From: Planctomycetota bacterium
GTDB lineage: Bacteria; Planctomycetota; Phycisphaerae; UBA1845; UTPLA1
Assembly: GCA_027295245.1 (NCBI GenBank)
Contig: JAPULF010000364.1
Coordinates: 1 to 6,106, forward strand
Reading direction: 5' to 3'
Length of the DNA stretch: 6,106 bases
The position numbers were made by a program, and so were the translations under genes. The notes under the pieces were generated by a model. It searched no databases, was not told where the DNA came from, and was given only the letters and a program-made list of their open reading frames with translations. Positions 1-5,299 of the stretch are shown piece after piece. How positions within the stretch are numbered: the first letter of the stretch is position 1; every line of letters begins with the position of its first letter.

Positions 1-93
1 CGGCGCACCGGCCAGAGAGGATGAGAATCTTTCCGACCGCCACTCATCGATCGCCTGGTGCCGCATCGGCGGTGGGGTACGACACCCGAACAT
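1..93 (-). CDS. Possible 5' end of a leftward gene, cut by the left edge
   Basis: One minus-strand frame is open from about position 204 to the left edge. It has ATG codons at 91-93 and 64-66. The ATG at 91-93 follows a GGAG at four bases, a modest Shine-Dalgarno match. The 31 visible codons begin MFGCRTPPPMRHQ and continue with a mixed-charge stretch including IDEWRSERF, which reads more like protein than most shadow frames do. No family can be recognised from so little. The ORF overlaps the inverted-repeat cluster at 22-128, so either the protein reading or the RNA-structure reading may be wrong, or the start codon may sit within a structured leader. This is a weak call. Confidence 0.2.
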   Translation of the reverse strand, partial: MFGCRTPPPMRHQAIDEWRSERFSSSLAGAP

Positions 94-128
94 GGCACTC
101 CGTGAGGGTGTCTTTAGAAAGATTCTCA
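22..128. repeat. Nested inverted repeats, candidate structured RNA
   Basis: A perfect 12-bp inverted repeat, TGAGAATCTTTC at 22-33 and its complement at 117-128, encloses two further perfect inverted repeats. These are ACCGCC at 36-41 with GGCGGT at 68-73, and GACACCC at 81-87 with GGGTGTC at 106-112. Together they would fold as a three-way junction on either strand. I tried to match it to common riboswitch classes (cobalamin, glycine, SAM, THF, cyclic-di-GMP, TPP) and found none that fits. It lies downstream of the lat operon on the minus strand and could be a leader for a gene beyond the left edge. The repeats are seen directly; the RNA role is inference. Confidence 0.45.
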
Positions 129-136
129 AGCTCTCC

Positions 137-165
137 CGCCGGTGCGCTTGGGATTCGCACCGGCG
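137..165. repeat. Perfect 10-bp hairpin with 9-nt loop
   Basis: CGCCGGTGCG at 137-146 pairs exactly with CGCACCGGCG at 156-165 across a nine-base loop. The stem is very GC-rich. No run of T follows on either strand, so it is not a standard intrinsic terminator. It sits nine bases beyond the nested repeats at 22-128 and may belong to the same folded RNA, or it may be a transcript-end or stabilising structure for the leftward lat operon. Confidence 0.5.
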
Positions 166-378
166 TGACGCCGATGCTCCCCTGCAAACATCACCGCCAC
201 CGCTTTACGGGCTCGCCGCGGTGTTGAGGGCGCATGGAGATATCATACGCTCGTACCCGATTGCGCGGCAATCCTGCCTTGGGAGCCGTTTCACGACCCA
301 TCTGTGGCACCGGAGTCCCCCCGTTGCCTCCACAGGCATGGAATCAGTTCCCGGATTGCCGCGTGGCTGCAACCAAAA
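166..378. other. Gene-free stretch downstream of the small membrane protein gene
   Basis: No reading frame here looks like a real gene; the plus-strand frames are rich in Arg, Pro and Ser, typical of antisense or noncoding GC-rich DNA. The only structure I see is an imperfect hairpin at 302-335 (listed separately) and a weak CACCGC/GCGGTG pair at 192-197 and 218-223. No tRNA or other known RNA gene was recognised. Confidence 0.4.
302..335 (-). terminator. Hairpin after the lat operon, possible transcript end
   Basis: CTGTGG at 302-307 pairs perfectly with CCACAG at 330-335, and CGG at 311-313 can pair inside with CCG at 321-323. The hairpin starts about 43 bases past the stop of the small membrane protein gene, a suitable place for a 3' end. 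No U-tract follows on the minus strand, so this would have to be a non-canonical terminator or only a 3'-stabilising stem. Confidence 0.2.
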
Positions 379-726
379 CTATTCGACCGCTTTTTTCCGG
401 TGCCGCCGCCTGTTTCGGGCCTTTGCAATTCCCAGCAAGAGCCCGCCGACGAGGATCGCCGGCCCGGTTGCGTCCAAGAGACCCAACACGAACATCGGGC
501 GTTCGACCGTCATCGTGGCCGGCTCTCCGGCCTCCTCGAACAGGGCGTCCAGGGCCGCATCCGTGGCGTTCTCGGCCTCGACCCGTTCTGCGACCAATAC
601 AGACGTACGCGTCAACAAATAGTACGCCTGACCCGTTTCGCGCTCGGCCCGCCGCCCCGTCATGATGGACGTGATCAGCATGCACGCCGAAATGAGCACA
701 TACGCGGACAACGCCGTCTTGAACAT
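379..726 (-). CDS. Small two-helix membrane protein of unknown function
   Basis: The 115-residue product is not one I recognise. A hydrophobic segment at about residues 4-22 is followed by Arg-rich TGRRAERE. A mostly acidic, Ala/Glu-rich stretch of some 50 residues comes next. A second hydrophobic segment at about 78-101 is followed by a strongly basic tail (KARNRRRHRKK). By the positive-inside rule the tail is cytoplasmic, so both termini are probably inside with the acidic loop outside; the arginines after helix 1 weaken that prediction. The ATG start has only a weak GAG-type ribosome site, which fits translation coupled to lat, whose stop lies 32 bases upstream. An overlapping ORF at 344-685 in another frame looks like its shadow. 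The gene call is fairly safe; its role (transport, sensing or other) is unknown. Confidence 0.7.
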   Translation of the reverse strand: MFKTALSAYVLISACMLITSIMTGRRAERETGQAYYLLTRTSVLVAERVEAENATDAALDALFEEAGEPATMTVERPMFVLGLLDATGPAILVGGLLLGIAKARNRRRHRKKAVE

Positions 727-758
727 GGGGCTATCTCGGTTGTGGCCCGTCGCGACCG

Positions 759-2105
759 CTATTGCCGCAGGCTGCCCAGGCCCTCGTGCAACAGTGCGAC
801 GGCCTCCTCCATGGCGTCCGGCTTCACGTCGAGATAGGGCCTCAGCCGCACCGACCGTTCACCGCACCGGATCGTCAACAGTCCCGCCTCGTAGCACGTT
901 CTCCAGAACCGGTCGCGGCTTTCCCTGTCCGGCAGGCTGAACGCCAGCAGCAGGCCTTGCCCGCGGACCGCCGTGATCATGTCGGGGGCCTCGGCCGCAA
1001 ATGCCTGCAGCCTTTCGAGGAACCGCTCGCCCATCACACGGGCGTTCTCGATCAGTTTTTCCTGCTCGACGATATTCATGTAGTGCGTCGAGCGGACCAT
1101 GTCGGTCAGGTTGCCGCCCCAGGTAGAGTTGAGTCGGCCCGACTTTCTGAAGACGTTGTCCGGTACCTCGTCGAGCCGCGGACCCGCCATGACCCCGCAA
1201 ACCTGGGCCTTCTTGCCAAACGCCAGCAGGTCGGGCAACACGTCGAAGTGTTGGCAGCACCAGGTCTTTCCGCTCACGCCCATGCCGGTCTGGACCTCGT
1301 CGAAGATCAGCAGCATTTCGTTTTCATTGCAGATGCGCCGCAGCGTTTGAAACCACTCCCGGCGGAAGTGGCGGTCACCGCCTTCGCACTGCACGGGCTC
1401 CATGATCACCGCACAGATACGATGCGGCCGGGCGGAAAGCGCCGCCATGATCTCCGCCTCCGCGGTGCGTTCGTCCGCGATCACCCGCTGCGTACGCTCG
1501 GGCTCGGCCAGCCCGTAGTTGATACGGGGATTGGACACCCGCGGCCAGTCGAACTTGGCGTAAAGGTCGACCTTGTTGGGGTCGGTGTTCGTCAGCGACA
1601 TCGTGTAGCCGGAGCGGCCGTGAAAGCAGTTCTTGAAGTGCAATATCTCGGTGCCGATCTCCCCGCGGCCCGCCCCCATATTCCGCTGCACCTTCCAGTC
1701 CATGGCGGCCTTGAGGGCGTTTTCCACGGCCAAGGCCCCGCCCTCGATAAAGAAGTACCGCGGCATCTCGGGAATGCCTACCACGCGTTCGAAGGTCTTC
1801 ACGAAACGGGCATACGGCGTCGAATACACGTCCGAGTTCGCGACCTTGAGCAGCGCTGCCGCGGCCAGGTCCTCGCGGACGTCTTTTCGATCGAAGTAGG
1901 GATGATTGAACCCCACCGGCATGGACGCATAGAAGCCGTACATGTCCACCAGGGTTCGATTGCCGTGGGCGTCGAAGAAGCGGCTTCCCCGGCTACGGGC
2001 CGGGTCCACAACGAGTTCGAACCCGTCCACGAGGATATGTTTCTTGAGTTCCGCCAGAACGTCGCCGGCGTCGATTTCGGAGAGGGTCTTTGCATCGGTC
2101 TTCAT
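759..2105 (-). CDS. lat: L-lysine 6-transaminase (PLP-dependent, class III)
   Basis: This cytoplasmic enzyme transfers the epsilon-amino group of L-lysine to 2-oxoglutarate, giving glutamate and 2-aminoadipate 6-semialdehyde, which cyclises to piperideine-6-carboxylate. The 448-residue product matches the length I recall for Mycobacterium tuberculosis Lat (about 449). Visible signatures are FHGRSGYT near residue 161, EPVQCEGGD near 236-244, and the PLP-ring aspartate in FDEVQTG (Asp269). FGKKAQVCGVMAG (about 296-308) holds the Schiff-base lysine, Lys298 by alignment of the FGK triplet, and RLNSTWGGNLTDMVR holds the phosphate-contacting Thr328. Against the M. tuberculosis residues I remember (Asp271, Lys300, Thr330) the offset is a constant two, which supports true orthology rather than a generic class III enzyme. 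Ornithine and 4-aminobutyrate transaminases lack the FGKK and STWGGN pattern. I chose the second of two adjacent ATGs because AGGTG precedes it by five bases; a longer ORF reaches 2150 without a ribosome site. The small membrane gene at 379-726 follows as a likely operon partner. Confidence 0.9.
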   Translation of the reverse strand: MKTDAKTLSEIDAGDVLAELKKHILVDGFELVVDPARSRGSRFFDAHGNRTLVDMYGFYASMPVGFNHPYFDRKDVREDLAAAALLKVANSDVYSTPYARFVKTFERVVGIPEMPRYFFIEGGALAVENALKAAMDWKVQRNMGAGRGEIGTEILHFKNCFHGRSGYTMSLTNTDPNKVDLYAKFDWPRVSNPRINYGLAEPERTQRVIADERTAEAEIMAALSARPHRICAVIMEPVQCEGGDRHFRREWFQTLRRICNENEMLLIFDEVQTGMGVSGKTWCCQHFDVLPDLLAFGKKAQVCGVMAGPRLDEVPDNVFRKSGRLNSTWGGNLTDMVRSTHYMNIVEQEKLIENARVMGERFLERLQAFAAEAPDMITAVRGQGLLLAFSLPDRESRDRFWRTCYEAGLLTIRCGERSVRLRPYLDVKPDAMEEAVALLHEGLGSLRQ

Positions 2106-2805
2106 CATTACACCTGAGCAGTTTGTCTTAGCGCCTATCGGATCGCCCAATGGCCTTCCATGGATTCAATCGGTCGGACCCGCGGTCAACCTGAACCGGT
2201 TTGACTCCGGGGTGGCCATGCCCTTTGGAGGGTGCGAATAGTCGGATTATTCGTTGAAGACCTTGGACATGAACGCGAAACGCCCGATGGTTGCCTTCCG
2301 GGAGCGAGGCCCGTGCCAAAGGCGGAAGGCATGCTGCCGCCGCCGAGTTTGACGAGCCAGAATATCGGTTGAAGCGGTCATCATGCTATCGGGCCCAGTC
2401 GCGCGGAAAGACACCCCAATGGTAGCAATTAGGTTGGCGCGGGGTCAAGTCGGAGTTTGCATTGGTGTGGATCATGTATCTGGCCGGAGTACGCGCGGCG
2501 TGAACCCCGATGTGCCCCGACCGCGCGTAGGATTCCCTCCCAACGCGAGACAAATCGACCAACCCGGTTGCGCGCGAGCGGATCGATGCACCATCTCAGT
2601 GGCGGTGGCGGCGCTATCGGTTTCGTGCATTGAATGATCGATCCGTTTTGTCGATGGACGGGAAATGCTCATCGGCCGGCGGCACGGTCGCCAATGTGAT
2701 CACCCAATAGGCCGAACGTGGTGCCGCGACCGTTCTCCCACGTCGGGAACGCTATTCGAATTCCCTGATCGAGACCCCAGGTCGCCAGACTCGGCCACCG
2801 CCCGA
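2106..2805. other. 700-base gene-free region upstream of lat
   Basis: No frame here looks coding. Short ORFs at 2128-2319 and 2472-2672 (minus) and 2383-2637 (plus) lack ribosome sites, recognisable domains or protein-like composition. It should hold the lat promoter, but I find only a TTGACC at 2184-2189 with a poor -10 partner. Small inverted repeats are visible. GTCAA at 2185-2189 with TTGAC at 2201-2205 is an operator-like dyad about 80-100 bases before lat. ACGGTCGC at 2684-2691 pairs with GCGACCGT at 2726-2733. GGGAA at 2745-2749 pairs with TTCCC at 2761-2765, about 40 bases past the stop of the secreted-protein gene. None has a T-run marking a clear terminator. Confidence 0.45.
2111..2115 (-). 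promoter_or_regulatory. Ribosome binding site of lat
   Basis: AGGTG on the minus strand lies five bases before the ATG at 2103-2105 and only two before the ATG at 2106-2108. The spacing favours the downstream ATG, though use of either changes the protein by a single methionine. The in-frame start further upstream at 2150 would add 15 residues unlike the family. Confidence 0.6.
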
Positions 2806-3675
2806 TCATGGATCCATCAATAAATAAACGAAGTCTTCGATGTCCGACGGATCTGACAGCCCGTCGCCATTGACATCCGCAAGGTTGCCATCGCAATTAG
2901 GGTGCATTTCCGCGTAACCGGATGGGTCGAGCAGTGCCATGATGAAGGATCCGACGTCGTGGCCGTCGATGACCCTGTCGCAGTTCACGTCGCCGACGGA
3001 GAGCACCACGATCACATCTTCCGCCAGCCCACCCGCCACGTGGCCCGAAATGGGATCGGCGTCTCCAAACTGCACAAAGGTCTCCGGACCCGGCGGGCCG
3101 AAAGGATCCTCCACGAGGACCCACAACAGCGAATTTATCTGCATGTCGATTGCGTCCGCCGGATCGCCGCCCGGCGCCGCAAGCGTGGTAAGCCGCGCCG
3201 TGAGAAACGTGTATTCACCCGGCGGAATGGGGTCGAACTCACACGTCGGCTCGCACACCACCGGGACTTGAACTCCTTTGGTGATAGCGAGCAGCCCCTC
3301 CTCATTCACTTCGTCGAACAAGAAACCGTCAAGCGGATAGTCGCCAACCAGAAAATCCGTAATCGCGTGCTTGTCCGTGTTGCCGAGGAAGTCCGTCGCC
3401 AGAGAACCGATGACAGTCACCACCGGCCCCGTGTCCCATTCCATTTTCATGGATAGATCCCATTCACACGCATCGATACCAAACAGATCCTCGCAGGCGA
3501 TGACCAGATCGCCTCCCTTGACGCCCTGCTGAACAACCATGGAGGCCGGATTCAAACCGACAGCCTCGAACCAGACGTGGATGTTGGGCGGCTCGCCGCG
3601 TGCCTCGGAGCCCGCCCCCAGCAGGAAAACTGCGGCAACGACAGAAATCGGTCGGAGAAGGCGGTGGGTCGGCAC
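2806..3675 (-). CDS. Secreted protein with C-terminal dockerin-like calcium-binding repeats
   Basis: The 289-residue product begins with a signal peptide: basic residues at 4-8, a hydrophobic core at about 10-22, and plausible cleavage after Ser-Glu-Ala near residue 25. It therefore acts outside the cytoplasm. The middle, about 28-225, looks like an all-beta domain with four cysteines (two in ACEDLFGIDAC, two in VCEPTC) that could form disulfides; a cohesin-like sandwich is possible but unproven. The tail has two dockerin/EF-hand-type loops, GDVNCDRVIDGHD near 228-240 (Asp229, Asn231, Asp233, Asp240) and ADVNGDGLSDPSD near 266-278 (Asp267, Asn269, Asp271, Asp278). The link between them (LLDPSGYAEMHPNCDGNL) has a form I associate with planctomycete surface proteins. 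No catalytic motif is visible. The GTG start is fixed by AAAAGGAGG five bases upstream; an alternative start at 3738 would bury the signal peptide behind 21 polar residues. It has its own promoter at 3882-3910. The role is unknown. Confidence 0.85.
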   Translation of the reverse strand: MPTHRLLRPISVVAAVFLLGAGSEARGEPPNIHVWFEAVGLNPASMVVQQGVKGGDLVIACEDLFGIDACEWDLSMKMEWDTGPVVTVIGSLATDFLGNTDKHAITDFLVGDYPLDGFLFDEVNEEGLLAITKGVQVPVVCEPTCEFDPIPPGEYTFLTARLTTLAAPGGDPADAIDMQINSLLWVLVEDPFGPPGPETFVQFGDADPISGHVAGGLAEDVIVVLSVGDVNCDRVIDGHDVGSFIMALLDPSGYAEMHPNCDGNLADVNGDGLSDPSDIEDFVYLLMDP

Positions 3676-3680
3676 GAGAA

Positions 3681-3689
3681 CCTCCTTTT
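3681..3689 (-). promoter_or_regulatory. Strong Shine-Dalgarno fixing the GTG start of the secreted protein
   Basis: AAAAGGAGG on the minus strand is an almost full anti-16S match, placed five bases before the GTG at 3673-3675. This is the best ribosome site in the window. It shows that translation begins at this GTG and not at the in-frame GTG at 3738, which has no such site. Confidence 0.85.
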
Positions 3690-3691
3690 GA

Positions 3692-3736
3692 GTTGCGTCG
3701 CGCAACGCCTGACCGATCCCCCGTTTTTCCTCGGTC
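3692..3736 (-). promoter_or_regulatory. Two leader hairpins just before the ribosome site
   Basis: GTTGCG at 3692-3697 pairs with CGCAAC at 3701-3706 across three bases, and GACCGA at 3711-3716 pairs with TCGGTC at 3731-3736 across 14 bases. On the transcript both lie directly upstream of the Shine-Dalgarno sequence, the first ending only two bases before its AAAA run. They may protect the 5' end or keep the ribosome site open. They do not sequester it. Confidence 0.4.
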
Positions 3737-3881
3737 ACGCATACGCCCGCATGGACTCTCCGCGTCGCATTTTCATCGTTGAGTCGCTCAGAAGGGAGGC
3801 GGGTTGCAATCTAAAGAAAAAAGCACGCACTCAATACCCATCGCTCCACCCTGTCGGCGGCTCTACGACCTACTTATCGGA

Positions 3882-3910
3882 ATTATACGATCGCCTAAGT
3901 GTCCCGTCAA
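3882..3910 (-). promoter_or_regulatory. Near-consensus sigma70-type promoter for the secreted protein gene
   Basis: On the minus strand TTGACG (3905-3910) and TATAAT (3882-3887) are separated by exactly 17 bases. The -10 box is perfect and the -35 box differs from consensus at one base. Transcription should start near 3875, about 200 bases before the GTG at 3675, giving a long leader. The -10 box is flanked by ACTTA (3872-3876) and TAAGT (3896-3900), an inverted repeat that could bind a repressor. The promoter also separates this gene from the aminotransferase upstream. Confidence 0.75.
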
Positions 3911-3937
3911 CGCCGAGTTTCGCCGCTCAACGCCCGC

Positions 3938-3960
3938 CCGGGGCAAAATGCCGAGCCCGG
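3938..3960 (-). terminator. Hairpin downstream of the aminotransferase gene, possible terminator
   Basis: CCGG at 3938-3941 pairs with CCGG at 3957-3960, and GGCA at 3942-3945 with TGCC at 3949-3952 around an AAA loop, leaving a four-base bulge on one side. It lies about 60-80 bases past the aminotransferase stop and just upstream of the next promoter, a sensible place for a terminator. It lacks a U-tract, so the call is weak. Confidence 0.22.
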
Positions 3961-4021
3961 CTCACGTCTACAAGAGACCCAAAAAGGAAGGCCCGTCGCA
4001 AACACGCGCGAACGTGGTTCG

Positions 4022-5284
4022 TCAACGCGCAGCGATCAGCTCGGCGTTCGAAAGAACCTTCTCAAAGGCGGCGACGTATTGGTCCAACAGGTCTCGCTCG
4101 GCGGAGGGAAACGTAGGCAGTTTCAACATCGCCCCGGCCGCGGCCTCGGTCCCGGGCAGCGCATCGGGCCGGTAGATGGGCAGCGCAGCATCTGCGCCCC
4201 CCGCGCCGCGCAAAATGCGGGCGAAGTGCCCCTCGGTAAATAGCGGCTGCTGATGCACCAGCGGATAGCGCGGCCAACTTGCATCGCATCCTTCGGCCCG
4301 GAGGGCCTCAATCAGTTTGTCGATCGGCAGGCTCCACCGATCGGCGTCATAGCGAATCAGATACTCGAAATAGACCCGCTCGATATGGGGCGGGGCCTGA
4401 AACGTCTCCACGCCCAGAGCCTCGAGGCCGTTGGACAGGTAGCGAAGGTTTTCGTTGCGACGGGCGTTGCGCTCCGGCAGCCGCCGCAGTTGCACGCGGG
4501 CCACCGCCGCCGACATCGGGGCCATGCGGGTCTTGATGCCGAAACTGGTGCCGGCGAAGCGACGGGCCGCCGATTCCAACTCGTGGATCCGCACGATGTC
4601 GCCCAGGCAGACGGCCCGCTCCATGAAGGCGTCGTCGTTAGTCAGCAGGATGCCCCCCTCGCCGGCCGGGGCCAGCTTGTCGCCCTGAAGACTGATGACG
4701 GAGATGTCGCCCAGCGTGCCGCACTGTCGCCCGCGCCACACCGCCCCGTGGGCATGCGATGCGTCCTCGATGATCTTCAGATCGTGTCGGCCGGCAATGT
4801 CCAGCAGCTCGGTCATCCGGCAGGGCATGCCCCAAAGGTGAACCACCACCATCGCCCGGGTCCGCGGCGTGATCTTTCGCTCCACGTCATCGGGGTCCAG
4901 GCCCATGCGCTGCGGTTCGCTCTCGCAGAAAACCGGGACCGCCCCCACCCACAACATCGGAACCACCGACGCCCAGAACGTGGCCGACGGAACCAGCACT
5001 TCATCCCCAGGCCGCAGGTCCAACGCCACAAACGCCGCCAGAAGCGCCGCCGTCCCGTTGCAATGGGCCAACGCATGCCGCATGCCGAAGCACGCCCGGT
5101 AGTCGTCCTCCAGCGCCCGAGTCACCGGATGCAGAGACAGGTCCCCGTCCCGCAGAACCTGCAATACCGCCTCTTCATCCTCATGCGTCAGGATCGGCCA
5201 CCGATTCGCCTCCCGGCCATCCAGTGTCACGGCCATGGGGCCGCCGAGGATAGCCGGTACGGATTGCGGGCTGCGGGTCGCCAT
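4022..5284 (-). CDS. DegT/DnrJ/EryC1/StrS-family PLP aminotransferase
   Basis: A 420-residue cytoplasmic fold-type I PLP enzyme of the family that aminates keto-sugars and keto-cyclitols, usually with glutamate or glutamine as donor. Visible marks are NGTAAL near residues 76-81 (cofactor phosphate region), HLWGMPCRM near 149-157, IEDASHAHGA near 172-181 with Asp174 facing the pyridine nitrogen, and SLQGDKLAPAGEGG near 198-211 with Lys203 as the Schiff-base lysine. All catalytic positions are intact and the length is normal or slightly long for the family. The family is clear; the substrate is not. The Gln-x-x-Lys form of the lysine motif recalls scyllo-inosose and AHBA-type members more than the His-x-x-Lys of many nucleotide-sugar enzymes, which is a weak hint. 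I chose the ATG at 5282-5284, six bases after AAGGA, over the GTG at 5297-5299. It starts 15 bases after the oxidoreductase stop, so the two are surely one operon and perhaps consecutive pathway steps. Confidence 0.88.
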   Translation of the reverse strand: MATRSPQSVPAILGGPMAVTLDGREANRWPILTHEDEEAVLQVLRDGDLSLHPVTRALEDDYRACFGMRHALAHCNGTAALLAAFVALDLRPGDEVLVPSATFWASVVPMLWVGAVPVFCESEPQRMGLDPDDVERKITPRTRAMVVVHLWGMPCRMTELLDIAGRHDLKIIEDASHAHGAVWRGRQCGTLGDISVISLQGDKLAPAGEGGILLTNDDAFMERAVCLGDIVRIHELESAARRFAGTSFGIKTRMAPMSAAVARVQLRRLPERNARRNENLRYLSNGLEALGVETFQAPPHIERVYFEYLIRYDADRWSLPIDKLIEALRAEGCDASWPRYPLVHQQPLFTEGHFARILRGAGGADAALPIYRPDALPGTEAAAGAMLKLPTFPSAERDLLDQYVAAFEKVLSNAELIAAR

Positions 5285-5290
5285 CGTAAT

Positions 5291-5295
5291 TCCTT
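5291..5295 (-). promoter_or_regulatory. Ribosome binding site of the aminotransferase
   Basis: AAGGA on the minus strand lies six bases before the ATG at 5282-5284, within the 15-base gap after the oxidoreductase stop. It would be inside the coding region if the GTG at 5297-5299 were used, so it decides for the ATG. Confidence 0.7.
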
Positions 5296-5299
5296 GCAC

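Larger units (their letters stand above)
3676..4021. other. Intergenic region: promoter, leader and hairpins
   Basis: This 346-base stretch lies between the aminotransferase stop and the secreted-protein start. From right to left it holds an imperfect GC-rich hairpin (3938-3960), the promoter (3882-3910), a 17-codon leader ORF at 3788-3841, a T-rich minus-strand run near 3816-3825 with no stem before it, and two small hairpins (3692-3736). The plus-strand ORFs over it are rich in Arg, Ser and Pro and lack ribosome sites, so I do not treat them as genes. Confidence 0.5.

Noticed and set aside
22..128. Miniature transposable element reading of the 12-bp inverted repeat
   Set aside because: No target-site duplication is visible at the outer ends and there is no second copy in the window; the inner nested repeats fit an RNA fold better.
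137..165. Cobalamin-riboswitch-like string (GGTGCGAATCC on the minus strand)
   Set aside because: It resembles the GGTG..AATCC piece of the B12 aptamer, but the GCCACTG core and the other conserved blocks are absent and the bases form a simple hairpin with their neighbour.
344..685. Minus-strand 113-codon ORF overlapping the small membrane protein gene
   Set aside because: It is a Gly/Arg-rich alternative frame without membrane segments or domains; the 379-726 frame has clear hydrophobic helices.
92..837. Overlapping plus-strand ORFs of 143-177 codons at the left end
   Set aside because: Their Arg/Pro/Ser-rich low-complexity composition, mutual overlap and lack of ribosome sites mark them as GC-rich shadow frames, partly antisense to the small membrane protein.
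762..2117. Long plus-strand ORF of 451 codons antisense to lat
   Set aside because: It mirrors the lat frame, is His/Arg/Gln/Val-rich with no recognisable domain, and lacks a ribosome site; the minus strand encodes a clear enzyme with all catalytic motifs.
2161..2189. Possible sigma70 promoter for lat (TTGACC, 17 bases, AATCCA)
   Set aside because: The -35 box is good but the -10 box matches TATAAT at only two of six positions, so I do not list it as a promoter.
2128..2672. Short ORFs in the 700-base gap (2128-2319, 2383-2637, 2472-2672)
   Set aside because: They have no ribosome site, no recognisable motif, and compositions like random translation.
2902..3456. Plus-strand 184-codon ORF antisense to the secreted protein
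   Set aside because: It is Arg/His/Val-rich with no domain, a typical shadow of the minus-strand gene with its signal peptide and calcium loops.
3816..3825. T-rich run on the minus strand in the leader, as an intrinsic terminator
   Set aside because: No complementary stem lies immediately upstream of the run.
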